A stretch of DNA of 64,000 bases from Psychrobacillus sp042945595 (GCF_042945595.1 NZ_CP168493.1:1860001-1924000); one strand, 5' to 3'. Positions 52,103-62,399 are shown, numbered from the stretch's first letter. Notes: generated from the sequence alone by a model not told the origin. A program made the numbers and translations.

Positions 52103-52588
52103 ATGCAAAAAGAACTGGAACAAGCCATAAATCTACGGAACGAAGGTAAACAAGAGGAGTCAAACGAACTTTTGCTAAAATTAGTAAAAGTGTCTCCTGC
52201 TGATGCAACCATCCATTATCAATGTGCGTGGAGTTATGACTTATTAGGAGAAGAATCAAAGGCAGTACCCTATTATGAAAAAGCAATTGAATTAGGACTC
52301 TCGCAGAATGAATTAGAAAGAGCATTATTAGGTTTAGGAAGTACGTATAGAACACTTGGCGAATATGAAAAGTCAAAACAAGTATTTTTAAAAGGAATCG
52401 AACTATTTCCAAGTAATAAAGCAATCCAGGTTTTCTATTCTATGACACTCTATAACTTAAAACAGTATCAGTGTGCGATGGATCTATTATTAAAATGTTT
52501 GATAGAAACAACGAAAGATGATGAAATTTTGAGCTATCAAAAAGTAATCCTTTTTTATGCTGATAAACTTAACGACGTTTGGAAGTAA
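52103..52588 (+). CDS. Tetratricopeptide repeat protein
   Basis: 161 residues from ATG 52103 behind GGGGGGATT. About four TPR units: QEESNELLLKLVKVSPADA, HYQCAWSYDLLGEESKAVPY, LGSTYRTLGEYEKSKQVFLK and FYSMTLYNLKQYQCAMDLLL. Widespread in Bacillales as a conserved TPR protein; a protein-binding role is all that can be said. Confidence 0.85.
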   Translation: MQKELEQAINLRNEGKQEESNELLLKLVKVSPADATIHYQCAWSYDLLGEESKAVPYYEKAIELGLSQNELERALLGLGSTYRTLGEYEKSKQVFLKGIELFPSNKAIQVFYSMTLYNLKQYQCAMDLLLKCLIETTKDDEILSYQKVILFYADKLNDVWK

Positions 52589-52689
52589 TGGCCCAACCTT
52601 TTCTTTTTTTGGAAAGAATACTCTTCTTCATTCTGAAATAGAATATATAAGCACTAATTATTCTATTATTCGAAAGGGGAAACGAGAGA

Positions 52690-53064
52690 ATGGGTGTCCG
52701 ATTTCTTCAAATTGCGGTAGTCTATTTTGCCATTGGGGTTACTTTGGGTCTCTATATGTCTATGGCGCATGATTACGAGTTAAAAGGAGTACATGTACAC
52801 ATCAATCTTTTAGGTTGGGCTTCATTTGCATTAGCAGGATTAGTGTATCATTTATTTCCAAACACGAGTAAAAACCTGTATGCAAAGCTCCATTTTTGGA
52901 GTGCAAACATTGGAGTTCCACTAATGATGATTGCACTTACAGTTCTTATTTTGAACGGGGCGGAAGTTGCAACGATCTTCACAGCAATTGGAGGAGTACT
53001 AGTTGTATTTAGTGTAATCATGTTCGCAATAAATGTTTTAATGAACGTACGGTCTACCAATTAG
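52690..53064 (+). CDS. Cytochrome-oxidase-subunit-I-like small membrane protein
   Basis: 124 residues with four helices. The HDYELKGVHVHINLLGWASF segment, with two histidines before an LLGW, is like the helix of heme-copper oxidase subunit I (NorB/CcoN-like) and such short proteins are often annotated as cytochrome-c oxidase. It lacks the metal site and is too short for an oxidase. GAAAGGGGAAACG precedes ATG. A strong terminator follows. Confidence 0.75.
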   Translation: MGVRFLQIAVVYFAIGVTLGLYMSMAHDYELKGVHVHINLLGWASFALAGLVYHLFPNTSKNLYAKLHFWSANIGVPLMMIALTVLILNGAEVATIFTAIGGVLVVFSVIMFAINVLMNVRSTN

Positions 53065-53081
53065 TTTAGATATAAGTGAAG

Positions 53082-53129
53082 GAAAAAGCCGCTATGTTGT
53101 GCTATTTATGAGCAACATAGCGGCTTTTT
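53082..53129 (+). terminator. Rho-independent terminator
   Basis: AAAAAGCCGCTATGTTG and CAACATAGCGGCTTTTTG, a 17-bp stem. Confidence 0.9.
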
Positions 53130-53228
53130 GATGTGTTAAATTTATATTGCGAACTATCTGAAAATATTGTAAAGTATAAATTCGTTGTTCAAAAATTTCC
53201 AATACAAAAATAATATGAGGAGGAACAG

Positions 53229-54113
53229 ATGAATAATTTTAATATACCGTTTCTAAATAAATGCTCCTTTTTTCAATTAATAGAAGAAGGATTTTCAGAC
53301 GATGAAAAATGGTGCATTGACCATACCTATTTACTACGCATTTCGCCTCATGGGGATATAAAAAAATTGACAAGACAAGCCGAATTAATAAATGAAATTC
53401 ATGCACTAGACGGTCACATCCCTAAAGTGCATTATGTTGGAATGTATGAAGATAGGGCCTATATGATATTAGATTATGTACTAGGAGAAAATGGGGAAGA
53501 AATTTTACCGTTGAAAAGTGAAAAAGTGCAATATGAAATTGGTAGTCAAGTTGGAGAAACGCTTAAGAAGATGCATAGTTTCCACGCTCCGGCCGGCTTT
53601 CCTTCCTGGGAAGAGACATGGCGAAATCGAGTAGAAAAACAAGCTCCCCGATTTAAAGAAATCGTTGAACAAAATCCGCACTATCAGAACATTTTACCTT
53701 TTATTCAAAACAATTTGCATTTATTAAAAGACAGACCAAGCTGTGTTCAACATTATGATTTTCACCCTGGCAATATATTGGTTCATGAAGATACATTTAC
53801 CGGTTTAATAGATATGCAAAAGATTACATACGCTGATCCAATCAATGAATTTTATAAAATGGAGTATTTTAATGTGCCTATTAGTAAAGCCTATTCTAAA
53901 GGGGTCTTCGATGGTTATCATGATAGTCAGCCTATTCCTAATTCTTTTTGGAAGTTACATCGTTTGTATGCAGCGATGCATCTTGTATTTGCTGAAGTTT
54001 GGGGACATGAAGGTGGTATAAATCAATTGGAAAAGTTTCAAAAGTATACTAGATTTACAATAGATCAGTTTGATGATTTTAAGTTACTAATTCCAAAGTG
54101 GTATAGCAAATGA
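53229..54113 (+). CDS. Aminoglycoside phosphotransferase family kinase
   Basis: 294 residues of the APH/choline kinase fold. The Brenner motif is VQHYDFHPGNIL (HxDxxxxN, near residue 177) and the metal aspartate is in GLIDMQ. The N-terminal lobe has YLLRISPHGD, with no clear lysine. Such chromosomal members phosphorylate small molecules or antibiotics (macrolide kinases and others); the substrate is unknown. TGAGGAGGAACAG precedes ATG. Confidence 0.85.
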   Translation: MNNFNIPFLNKCSFFQLIEEGFSDDEKWCIDHTYLLRISPHGDIKKLTRQAELINEIHALDGHIPKVHYVGMYEDRAYMILDYVLGENGEEILPLKSEKVQYEIGSQVGETLKKMHSFHAPAGFPSWEETWRNRVEKQAPRFKEIVEQNPHYQNILPFIQNNLHLLKDRPSCVQHYDFHPGNILVHEDTFTGLIDMQKITYADPINEFYKMEYFNVPISKAYSKGVFDGYHDSQPIPNSFWKLHRLYAAMHLVFAEVWGHEGGINQLEKFQKYTRFTIDQFDDFKLLIPKWYSK

Positions 54114-54215
54114 AGAGACTTCCATATTAAATCGAAGCTTTGATATAAATTTCGAGAAAATTGATAGTATTAAAAATACAAATCGAAATGATAGGTAATT
54201 CATTACAATGAATCG

Positions 54216-54257
54216 AGCGTGTTGGAGATTTTGGTCACTTCCCTACACGCTTTTTTA
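54216..54257 (+). terminator. Terminator between kinase and lysR
   Basis: AGCGTGTTGG and CCCTACACGCT with a T6 run; the stem has a small bulge. Convergent genes on either side. Confidence 0.65.
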
Positions 54258-54272
54258 TCGGTGATCCTGTTA

Positions 54273-55184
54273 CTAACCTTTGGGTATGCTAGTCATTTTT
54301 TGAGCAACTTCCTCGGTAATAGCAAGAAATCGTTTGGAAATTGATGAAACGTAACGGTCCCGAAGTGTGACTACACTTAGTTTTGTTTGTAGCACTGGAC
54401 TTACTAGTGGCCGAAGTACTGGTAATTCAGGTGAATTAAATAGCTTAAAACAGCTAGGTGCGAAACAAATTCCTGCACCTCTCATTACCATCAATAACAT
54501 AGGTAATGTTTCCGTCCCCCAGTAAACGACATTAGGCGTAAAACCACTATTTTGGCATGCCTCAATAATATCATCTGCAATGCCTTGTCCATGAGAAGTT
54601 GTCGGTAAAAGAAATCGTTCGTTTTCAAGATCTGCTATCTCAATAAAATCTTTTTCACATAGATAGTGATTAGGGGGAAGAGCCAAAAGTAAAGGTTCAG
54701 TTAGAAGAGTTGAAGTATGAATGTCCTCCGCTCTGACTGAAGTCCGTACAATTCCAATATCGATTGTGAGACTTCTTAGTTCCTCAAGTATATAAGATGA
54801 ATTTCCTTCACGTACATGTGTAACAATTTTAGGTGTTTCCACTTGAAGTCTTTTTAAGACGGTAGGCAATATAAATAGGCTTGCGGATGTTATACATCCC
54901 AATTTCACAGTACCTCTAATTCCCTCATGATACTCAATTAAATCCCTTTCAGTATTATCTGAAATATCGATTAGTTCTTTCCCCTGTTCGTATAAAAATT
55001 GCCCACTAGGTGTTAATTCCAAATGTCTTCCTGAGCGGTTAAATAAAGTGACATTTAATTCCTCTTCAAATTTCCTAATCAATATACTTAAGGGGGGTTG
55101 TGTCATTTGCAGTGAAGTAGCGGCTTTCGTAATACTGCCTTCCTCAACAACTTTAATAAAACAACGTAAACGATGAAGATTCAT
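54273..55184 (-). CDS. LysR family transcriptional regulator
   Basis: 303 residues. The N-terminal HTH is MNLHRLRCFIKVVEEGSIT then KAATSLQMTQPPLSILIRKF; the effector domain has GTVKLGCITSASLFILP. ATG 55184 behind AAGGAG. It is divergent from the aminotransferase gene with a 411-base gap, the usual place of a LysR regulator, so it likely controls the catabolic genes at 55.6-64 kb in response to a pathway intermediate. Confidence 0.92.
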   Translation of the reverse strand: MNLHRLRCFIKVVEEGSITKAATSLQMTQPPLSILIRKFEEELNVTLFNRSGRHLELTPSGQFLYEQGKELIDISDNTERDLIEYHEGIRGTVKLGCITSASLFILPTVLKRLQVETPKIVTHVREGNSSYILEELRSLTIDIGIVRTSVRAEDIHTSTLLTEPLLLALPPNHYLCEKDFIEIADLENERFLLPTTSHGQGIADDIIEACQNSGFTPNVVYWGTETLPMLLMVMRGAGICFAPSCFKLFNSPELPVLRPLVSPVLQTKLSVVTLRDRYVSSISKRFLAITEEVAQKMTSIPKG

Positions 55185-55392
55185 TTTGATAACTCCTTCT
55201 TTTAGTATATATAAAAGATATGAAAGACATATATATTATATAATTTACATTATAAATAAGTAAAGATATACTGATAGTTAAATATTGAATAATCCAAATA
55301 TTTTAATTACTAGCCCGATTTATCTTAGTATTTTGTTATGGAATAGTTTACATCTGTAAGTAATAATTTTACCAATGTAGTAAAAATAGAAA

Positions 55393-55406
55393 TGTAAACG
55401 TTTACA
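55393..55406 (+). promoter_or_regulatory. CcpA cre site
   Basis: TGTAAACGTTTACA is a perfect 14-base palindrome that fits the cre consensus TGWAANCGNTNWCA at every position. It lies about 190 bases before the aminotransferase gene in the lysR intergenic space, so the catabolic genes are probably repressed when glucose is present. The rest of 55185-55595 is AT-rich with no other clear site. Confidence 0.75.
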
Positions 55407-55595
55407 ATTTTAGTGGAAAATCTATTAGAAAGATAGGTAATGTACAACTTAATTAACTATTAAATGCAAGTCTTAATTTAATAGAATAAGAAAATTAACT
55501 TTTCCTCTTAATTGCTAAATATCTAGTAGAGAATGATAGCTAATTCATTAGTTTCTATTTTTAGGCATATAATTATATAAATGGAGGTTTTAACA

Positions 55596-56972
55596 ATGAC
55601 AACGAAAATTACTCAACAATCAAAAACTGTAGAACTAGCTGAACTGGACAAAAAGCACTTTCTTCATCCAGCTACAAATCCGAAGGCTCTTATTGACAAT
55701 GGACCGCCTATTATCTTTGCTGAAGGTAAGGGAATTAATGTTACAAGTACGGATGGCGTAGAATATATCGACGGAATGTCCATGCTTTGGAACGTAAACT
55801 TAGGACATGGTAACCACGAGCTAGCTGAAGTAGGTAATAGTCAATTAGCTACACTCGCTTATACATCACAATTTAAAGGTTTTTCAAATGAACCAGCAAT
55901 TCGTCTTGCTGAAAAATTAGCAGAGCTAGCACCAGGAGATTTAAATAGCGTATTCTACACTTCAGGTGGATCTGAATCAAATGATACAGCAATTAAATTA
56001 GCTCGTTTTTACTGGGAGCTTAAAGGAAAACCGGCTAAAAGAAAGTTCATTGCGCTAACTAATGCTTACCACGGTGTAACAGTAGCAGCACAAACAGCTA
56101 CAGGTCTACTAGCGTACCACAATTTCTCGGGATCAAACATTGACGGAGTTGTCCGTGCAACAGCACACCTCATAAAAAGTGAGTTAGGTGATAAAAATGA
56201 TTCAAACTATGCCGATTCAATCAGTGGAACAATTGAAAGAGAAGGTGCAGATACGATTGCTGGAATTATTATTGAACCTGTGCAAGGTGCGGGCGGAGTT
56301 AATATTCCACCAGAAGGTTACTTAGAAGCAGTTCGTAAAATCTGTGACGAGCACAATATCCTTTTCATCGCAGACGAAGTTATTTGTGGATTCGGACGCA
56401 CGGGAAAAATGTTTGGTGTAAACAACTGGAATGTTGTTCCTGATATGATGTCAATTGCTAAAGGAATTACGAGCGGTTATTCACAACTTGGCGGGGTCAT
56501 GATGAATGATGAAATTAGAGAAACAATTGCTAACTTTGATGCTGTTATACCACACGGTTTCACATACAGTGGTCATCCGACTGCATGTGCGATTGGTCTG
56601 AAAAACATCGAAATACTAGAGCGTGACAATATTATTGACAATGTAAACGAAATGGAAAAAGAACTGAAAATTGGGTTAGATTATTTATCTGAAAAACATA
56701 GCATTGTAACAAATTGCAGAGCTATAGGTCTGTTAGCTGCATTTGAACTTTATGAAGACCCAGCAAGTGGAAAACTATTTGATCCAACTGTATTCCCAGC
56801 AAATGCGGTAGTTGATGCATGTTTCGATCGTCATTTAATATTAAGAGCGCTTGGAGCGAATAACCAAATTGTAGCAATTGCGCCACCGCTGATTATTAAC
56901 AAAGAAGAAATCGAAAAGATGATTCAAATTATAGACGATGCGATTACTGCTTTTAAAAGCTCACTCAACTGA
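55596..56972 (+). CDS. Class III aminotransferase (omega-amino acid:pyruvate type)
   Basis: 458 residues from ATG 55596 behind TGGAGGT (that site holds an upstream ATG, which I reject). YTSGGSESNDTAIKLAR, the AYHGVTVAA loop, IIEPVQGAGGV, FIADEVICGFGRTG (PLP aspartate) and SIAKGITSGYSQLGG (PLP lysine) show a complete PLP enzyme. Related enzymes pass the amino group of beta-alanine, GABA, putrescine or other omega-amines to pyruvate, giving a semialdehyde. The dehydrogenase gene 67 bases on would oxidise that product. Confidence 0.92.
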   Translation: MTTKITQQSKTVELAELDKKHFLHPATNPKALIDNGPPIIFAEGKGINVTSTDGVEYIDGMSMLWNVNLGHGNHELAEVGNSQLATLAYTSQFKGFSNEPAIRLAEKLAELAPGDLNSVFYTSGGSESNDTAIKLARFYWELKGKPAKRKFIALTNAYHGVTVAAQTATGLLAYHNFSGSNIDGVVRATAHLIKSELGDKNDSNYADSISGTIEREGADTIAGIIIEPVQGAGGVNIPPEGYLEAVRKICDEHNILFIADEVICGFGRTGKMFGVNNWNVVPDMMSIAKGITSGYSQLGGVMMNDEIRETIANFDAVIPHGFTYSGHPTACAIGLKNIEILERDNIIDNVNEMEKELKIGLDYLSEKHSIVTNCRAIGLLAAFELYEDPASGKLFDPTVFPANAVVDACFDRHLILRALGANNQIVAIAPPLIINKEEIEKMIQIIDDAITAFKSSLN

Positions 56973-57039
56973 GCAATTCATATTTATAAAAAGTGAGTTA
57001 GTCGTGTTGAATATTATTAAATCAATAGGAGGTTTACTA

Positions 57040-58461
57040 GTGCTTTATATAAACGGTGAGTGGCGAGATACCGAAAATAAATTAGATGTAACAAATCCTG
57101 CAACAGGAGAAGTAATTAGAACTGTTGCTACAGGTGGAAAAACTGAAACAAAAGAAGCAATCGAAAGTGCGAAGAAAGCATTTGAATTGTGGGGTAAGAC
57201 AACTGGGATTGAGCGAAGCAACTACTTGTCTAAAATAGTTCAATTAATGAAAGAAAAATCAAAAGAATTAGCTGAAACAATTACCCTTGAAAATGGTAAA
57301 CCTTTACCTGATGCTACTCGCGAAGTAGCCGGTGCAATCGGTTATCTAGAATGGTATGCAGAGGAAGCTAAGAGAATTTATGGGGAAACAATTCCGGCAT
57401 CTGATTCGAATAAACATTTAATGGTAATTCGTGAACCTGTAGGTGTATGTGCAGCAATTACACCATGGAACTTCCCGTTATCTATGATTACAAGAAAAAT
57501 CGCACCTGCACTTGCTGCGGGTTGTACCGTTGTTTTAAAGCCAGCTGATATAACTCCTCTTTCAGCGATAAAAGTCTTCGAATGCTTCCATGAAGCTGGG
57601 CTGCCTGCTGGAGTTGCAAACCTGGTAATTGGCCCAGCCGAAGAAATTGGGAATGAGATGACGAGTAATCCAGATGTTCGTAAAATCACATTCACTGGAT
57701 CGACTCGAGTGGGAAAAAAACTTATCCGTGATTCGTCTGATACAGTGAAGAAAATGTCAATGGAGCTTGGGGGACACGCACCCTATATTGTGTTTGAGGA
57801 TGCAGATATTGACGCTGCAGTTAATGGTATCTTAGTGTCTAAGTTTATTAACTCAGGTCAAACCTGCATTAGTACAAATCGGATTTACGTAGCAGAAACT
57901 GTAGCTGATGAATTTTCAGGAAAGTTAGCTGAAAAAGTATCTAAATTAGTTGTAGGAAATGGACTAGAAGATGGCGTAAATGTCGGTCCATTAATTAATA
58001 AAGCAGCTCTCGAAAAAGTGAAAAGTCAAGTAGAGGACGCCGTGAAACATGATGGTAAAGTTATTTCAGGTGGAAATGTATTTAAATTAAATAATGGAAG
58101 CGGTTACTTCTTTGAGCCCACTGTTATTCAATTTGCAAGTGATGATATGCAGATTACGACAGAAGAAACATTTGGACCAGTTGCACCAATTTATACATTT
58201 AAGACGGAAGAAGAAGTAGTTGAAAGAGCAAACCATACTGAATATGGTCTTGCAGCTTATTGCTACACGAGAGACATTGGTCGAGGCTTACGAATGATGC
58301 GAGCTTTAGAGTTCGGAATTGTTGGCATTAATGATCCAGCTCCAGTGGTTGTACAAGCTCCATTTGGTGGCATGAAGGAAAGTGGAATGGGGAATGAGGG
58401 CGGGTGGTACGGCCTTGAAGAGTACTTGGAGAAGAAATTTGTATCGATCTATATAAAGTAA
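57040..58461 (+). CDS. NAD(P)-dependent succinate-semialdehyde-type dehydrogenase
   Basis: 473 residues from GTG 57040 behind AGGAGG; a longer frame runs back into the aminotransferase. ITPWNFPLSM and KPADITPLSA bind the cofactor, FTGSTRVGKKL follows, MELGGHAPYIVFEDAD has the catalytic glutamate and NSGQTCISTNRIYV the catalytic cysteine; EETFGPVAPIY is near the end. Sequence type is GabD-like (succinate or glutarate semialdehyde). With the aminotransferase before it, it makes a dicarboxylic acid from an omega-amino acid. Confidence 0.92.
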   Translation: MLYINGEWRDTENKLDVTNPATGEVIRTVATGGKTETKEAIESAKKAFELWGKTTGIERSNYLSKIVQLMKEKSKELAETITLENGKPLPDATREVAGAIGYLEWYAEEAKRIYGETIPASDSNKHLMVIREPVGVCAAITPWNFPLSMITRKIAPALAAGCTVVLKPADITPLSAIKVFECFHEAGLPAGVANLVIGPAEEIGNEMTSNPDVRKITFTGSTRVGKKLIRDSSDTVKKMSMELGGHAPYIVFEDADIDAAVNGILVSKFINSGQTCISTNRIYVAETVADEFSGKLAEKVSKLVVGNGLEDGVNVGPLINKAALEKVKSQVEDAVKHDGKVISGGNVFKLNNGSGYFFEPTVIQFASDDMQITTEETFGPVAPIYTFKTEEEVVERANHTEYGLAAYCYTRDIGRGLRMMRALEFGIVGINDPAPVVVQAPFGGMKESGMGNEGGWYGLEEYLEKKFVSIYIK

Positions 58462-58704
58462 TCAAACCAATTTTGTTACTAATCTAGGTGACTAAATATA
58501 TTGTAGTAGACTTATCTACATTCTTCCAAAAAACTGACTTTCTCACAAGCTTAGTTTTTACAGGATGTGGTTTAAGTCTTCACAATTAATGAAGTGAGTT
58601 AATTTCATAAATAGCATTTAATTATTAAAACAGGAACAAGGATTATTTTATTGATTGGAGCGACAGGGGGGGACTCCAGTAATAAATAGAAGGGAGAATT
58701 TATT

Positions 58705-59361
58705 ATGCCACAAGTACATTTTAAAAATAATGGACAAGAAATAGTTGTACGCAATATTTTAAAAGAAGATCTTGCTGATGTTGCCGCACTTTCTATGAAG
58801 TGTTTTGGATCTGATATGTCATTAAAATATGAGCATTTTGAAAGTCAGATTGAGTTGTTTCCTGAAGGTCAAATTTGTCTAGAATATAACGGTAAAATTG
58901 TAGGAACCGCTTTAAGTCTAATTGTAAATTTTGAAGATTATGGAGATAGTCACTCCTATTTCGAAATCTGTGATTTAGGATTTATTCGCAATCATAACCC
59001 TAATGGTAGAAATTTATATGGTATTGAAGTTGGAGTAAACGAAGATTTTAGAGGGTTGCATTTGGGGCGTCATTTGTATGATGGTCGAAAAAGAGTATGT
59101 GAAAAACTTAACTTAGAAAGTATCTTAGTTGGTGGTCGTATACCTTTTTACTATAAATATGCTGAACAGATGAGTGCAGAAGAGTATGCACTAGAAGTAA
59201 TGAAAGGAAAAATATATGATCCTGTATTAACATTCCAGATGAAAAACGGATTCGAGCTAAATCAAGTAATGCCAGGCTATTTACCTGGTGATGTTGAGTC
59301 ATTAGAATATGCAACACTTTTAGAATGGAGAAATCCAGATTACAAGCAAAAATTAGTATGA
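58705..59361 (+). CDS. GNAT acetyltransferase of the catabolic cluster
   Basis: 218 residues. LYGIEVGVNEDFRGLHLGRHLYDGRKRVCE has the acetyl-CoA loop (RGLHLG; QxxGxG slightly changed), after an N-terminal RNILKEDLADVAALSMKCFG. The last part is longer than usual, with KNGFELNQVMPGYLPGDVES. Similar genes occur beside aminotransferases and M20 deacylases. It may acetylate the amine substrate, but the acceptor is not shown. AAGGGAGAA precedes ATG. Confidence 0.82.
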   Translation: MPQVHFKNNGQEIVVRNILKEDLADVAALSMKCFGSDMSLKYEHFESQIELFPEGQICLEYNGKIVGTALSLIVNFEDYGDSHSYFEICDLGFIRNHNPNGRNLYGIEVGVNEDFRGLHLGRHLYDGRKRVCEKLNLESILVGGRIPFYYKYAEQMSAEEYALEVMKGKIYDPVLTFQMKNGFELNQVMPGYLPGDVESLEYATLLEWRNPDYKQKLV

Positions 59362-59377
59362 GTCTAATGTCAGTTAT

Positions 59378-59401
59378 GTTCGCCTATTCTAGTAGGCGAA
59401 C
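59378..59401 (+). terminator. Hairpin after the GNAT gene
   Basis: GTTCGCCTA-TTCTAG-TAGGCGAAC; perfect stem without a T run, so attenuation or mRNA stability is also possible. The remaining bases to 59596 show no other feature. Confidence 0.45.
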
Positions 59402-59596
59402 AGGGGGATGCCCTTTGTTAACTGTGTTTTTTCAACTTCCCCATGAATGAAAGCGCTCCCAACTATCTATCTATTCAAAAAAATCGATTGAAAATGAATC
59501 TCACTTCCTAACAAGCAGCACTCTTCCAAATTGATTTGTAACCGTAGTTTGAAAACATTACTTAGGCAATTAAAAATATGTAAGGAGGATAAATAA

Positions 59597-60949
59597 ATGA
59601 CAGATAAAACAACGCTCAAAAGATCATTAGGTGTTTGGGCAATTGTTGCACTTGGATTAGGCTACATGACGCCGACAGTGGTCTTTGATACATTCGGAAT
59701 TGTATCAAGATTAACCAATGGAGTTGTACCATTGGCGTATCTTGTCGCCTTGGTAGTAATGGTATTGACGGCAATTAGTTATGGAAAGATGGTACAGGTA
59801 TTTCCGGTTGCTGGTTCAGCATATACATACACCCGGGAAACAATGGGATCTCACCTAGGATTCCTCGTAGGATGGGCATCATTATTAGATTATTTATTAC
59901 TACCTTTAGTTAATGCATTAATTATTAGAATCTATATGGAATCTCTGTTTCCGAATGTACCTGTTTGGATTTGGGTTTTTGCTTATGTCATTGTAGTTAC
60001 TGCAATTAATGCTTATAGTATGGAATCGACATCCAACTTAAACTTTATACTAGTAGTTTTCACCATTTGTTTAGTTGTTATCTTCCTTATACTTGCTTCT
60101 GTACAGCTATATAACGGTATGGGAGATGGTACTTTATTCACGATTAATCCGCTATCGCATGAAAATGTGAAGATAATAGCCGTTTTAACCGGGGCAACGG
60201 TAGTAGCTTTCTCGTTTATTGGTTTTGATGCTATAACAATGTACACGGAGGAAGCAAAAGATACATCAACAGTTCCAAGAGCAATTCTTCTAACAGTTCT
60301 AATCGGTGGAGTTATTTTCTTTATTGCATCTTATTTTACACAAGCTTTATTCCCGGATGTTACTGTTTTCAAAATTGTAGATGATACGTTGCCGGAAATT
60401 GGATTGTATGTTGGAGGGAAGTTCTTCCAGCTATTTTTCCTTGCAGGAGCTTTCGCAGCTACGGTAGCGTCAGGACTTGCATCCCATGCAAGTGTGTCTC
60501 GTTTGTTGTACGTTATGGGCCGGAATAGTGTACTTCCCAAAAAAACTTTCGGATACTTACATCCTAAATTTAGAACACCTGTCTTTACAGTTGTTTTGAC
60601 TGGAATTATATCATTATTTGCAATCGGACCAGATTTAGAATTAATTGCTTCAGTCATTAACTTTGGAGCATTAATTGCATTCACATTCGTTAACCTATCT
60701 GTTATTGTTCATTTTTATATTCGTCAGAAAAGGAGATCAGGTAGTGAAACGTTTAAGTACCTAATTATGCCTTCTTTAGGAGCAATAGCTACTGGAGTTC
60801 TTTGGTATCATCTTCACGCTGATGCATTTATAGGCGGTATCGTGTGGGTTACAGTAGGAATCATTTATATGCTATTTATAACAAGATTCTTTAAAAAAGA
60901 ACTTGGAAGTATGGACTCTATTGAAGACTTGGAGTCAATAGAAAAATAG
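59597..60949 (+). CDS. APC family amino acid permease
   Basis: 450 residues with 12 helices. The first helix, WAIVALGLGYMTPTVVFDTFG, and FSFIGFDAITMYTEEAKD in helix 6 are the substrate-site parts of the amino acid/polyamine/organocation family. It should import the substrate of the surrounding catabolic genes, an amino acid or amine. TAAGGAGGAT precedes ATG. A terminator-like hairpin follows. Confidence 0.9.
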   Translation: MTDKTTLKRSLGVWAIVALGLGYMTPTVVFDTFGIVSRLTNGVVPLAYLVALVVMVLTAISYGKMVQVFPVAGSAYTYTRETMGSHLGFLVGWASLLDYLLLPLVNALIIRIYMESLFPNVPVWIWVFAYVIVVTAINAYSMESTSNLNFILVVFTICLVVIFLILASVQLYNGMGDGTLFTINPLSHENVKIIAVLTGATVVAFSFIGFDAITMYTEEAKDTSTVPRAILLTVLIGGVIFFIASYFTQALFPDVTVFKIVDDTLPEIGLYVGGKFFQLFFLAGAFAATVASGLASHASVSRLLYVMGRNSVLPKKTFGYLHPKFRTPVFTVVLTGIISLFAIGPDLELIASVINFGALIAFTFVNLSVIVHFYIRQKRRSGSETFKYLIMPSLGAIATGVLWYHLHADAFIGGIVWVTVGIIYMLFITRFFKKELGSMDSIEDLESIEK

Positions 60950-60986
60950 ATTATTAAAGTAGGTTAAGGTTTTGAAATAACTATTT

Positions 60987-61021
60987 AGAGGAAGATAATC
61001 TCTTAGAAAATCTTCCTCTTT
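60987..61021 (+). terminator. Terminator-like hairpin after the permease
   Basis: AGAGGAAGAT and ATCTTCCTCTTT around a 13-base loop. Only a short T run, so read-through to the next gene is possible. Confidence 0.6.
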
Positions 61022-61056
61022 GTAGTGAAACAAGAAGTAATAAAGGAGTGATTGCT

Positions 61057-62310
61057 TTGAAAAAAAAAATTCGACTGTATATAGAAGAAAACAAAGAAGA
61101 ATTGTTTAAAATAATTCAAGACGTGGTACGTATTAAAAGCGTTATTGGCAATGAACAAGAAATGCAAGCATACATGAAGAAAAAATATGAAGAGCTTAAC
61201 TTGACGATTCAAGCGATTGAACCAAAATATGAAAAAGTTTCTGCTCATGAAGCGTTTATAGATTCAGGTATTCCGTTTGAAGGCCGAAAAAATATTATTG
61301 GAATACATAAAGGTGTATCAAATGGTAAGTCTTTAACCATTCATGGGCATGTGGATGTTGTTTCTCCAGAGCCTCATTCAAACTGGACGATGGATCCTTG
61401 GAGTGGAGAAATTATTGGAAACAAGTTATACGGTCGAGGTTCTGCCGATATGAAAGCAGGACTTATCTCAAATTGGTTCGCATTAAAAACATTAATTGAT
61501 TTAGGTTATCCAATTGCTGGTGATGTTCAACTACATTCAGTTATTGAAGAAGAAGCTGGTGGTGGTGGTGGTGCTTTAGCATGTTTAGAAGAAGGCTTCA
61601 TTACGGATGGATATATTTCAACAGAGCCACATAATTTGAATATGACAATATGTCATGCGGGTATTATGTATTTCCAAGTGTACGTAAAGGGAAGAACAGC
61701 ACATGCTGGTTTAGCGCATGAAGGAATAAATGCTATTTCAAAAATGATGAAAATCCTAAGTGCGCTGGATGAATTAAGTGAATGGCGTGCTAAAAATGTT
61801 AAGTTTGATTTATTTGAAAAGGGATCTGGACAGTCCGTTCACTTAAACTTAGGTGTACTGAAAGCTGGGGACTGGGTATCTACAGTTCCAGGGGAAGCGG
61901 TGCTCCAAGGAAGAATTGGTTTCATCCCAGGTGAAACTCGCAAAGAAATAAAGCAACTAGTACATGACACTATTATGAAATCGGTTGAAGGCGATGAGTG
62001 GATGGATAAAAACCCACCTGTTATAGAGTGGTTTGGATGGTCAACGGAACCATGGTATCAAGATCCAGCGGTCCCTTTTGTAAAATTATTTGTCGAAAAT
62101 GCAGAAGATGTAATGGGGCATAAAGTAAATACGGTTGGAAGAGCTTCAGGAAATGATGCACGATTTACTCAGTATTACGGAAAGCAAGGAGTGTGCTTTG
62201 GGCCAATTGGAGAAAATATGCATGGACCTGATGAATGTGTTCATTTAGATAGCGTAGTAGAAGTAACGAATGTTTTGGCAAATTATATTATTAAGTGGAG
62301 CGAGAGTTAA
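61057..62310 (+). CDS. M20 family peptidase/deacylase (ArgE/DapE type)
   Basis: 417 residues from TTG 61057 behind AAAGGAG. The zinc ligands are in IHGHVDVVSPE (His, with the Asp two on) and GRGSADMKAG (bridging Asp); the general base glutamate is in VIEEEAGGGGG; the dimerisation domain has GRTAHAGLAHEGINAI, and the last histidine is in ENMHGPDECVHLDS. It removes an acyl group or amino acid from an amide. In this cluster it may release the free amino acid from an N-acylated substrate. The gene order after the permease supports uptake then hydrolysis. Confidence 0.9.
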   Translation: MKKKIRLYIEENKEELFKIIQDVVRIKSVIGNEQEMQAYMKKKYEELNLTIQAIEPKYEKVSAHEAFIDSGIPFEGRKNIIGIHKGVSNGKSLTIHGHVDVVSPEPHSNWTMDPWSGEIIGNKLYGRGSADMKAGLISNWFALKTLIDLGYPIAGDVQLHSVIEEEAGGGGGALACLEEGFITDGYISTEPHNLNMTICHAGIMYFQVYVKGRTAHAGLAHEGINAISKMMKILSALDELSEWRAKNVKFDLFEKGSGQSVHLNLGVLKAGDWVSTVPGEAVLQGRIGFIPGETRKEIKQLVHDTIMKSVEGDEWMDKNPPVIEWFGWSTEPWYQDPAVPFVKLFVENAEDVMGHKVNTVGRASGNDARFTQYYGKQGVCFGPIGENMHGPDECVHLDSVVEVTNVLANYIIKWSES

Positions 62311-62399
62311 TCATGGTTAAATTTTGAAAATTTCTATTATATCTGTATCTTTTTGAATTGTTTTTTTACATTTAGAAATAGAAAGGAGTGGTTGCATAC

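Noticed and set aside
53229..54113. Proven aminoglycoside resistance gene
   Set aside because: Only the general APH fold is seen; the close match needed to name a resistance enzyme cannot be judged here.
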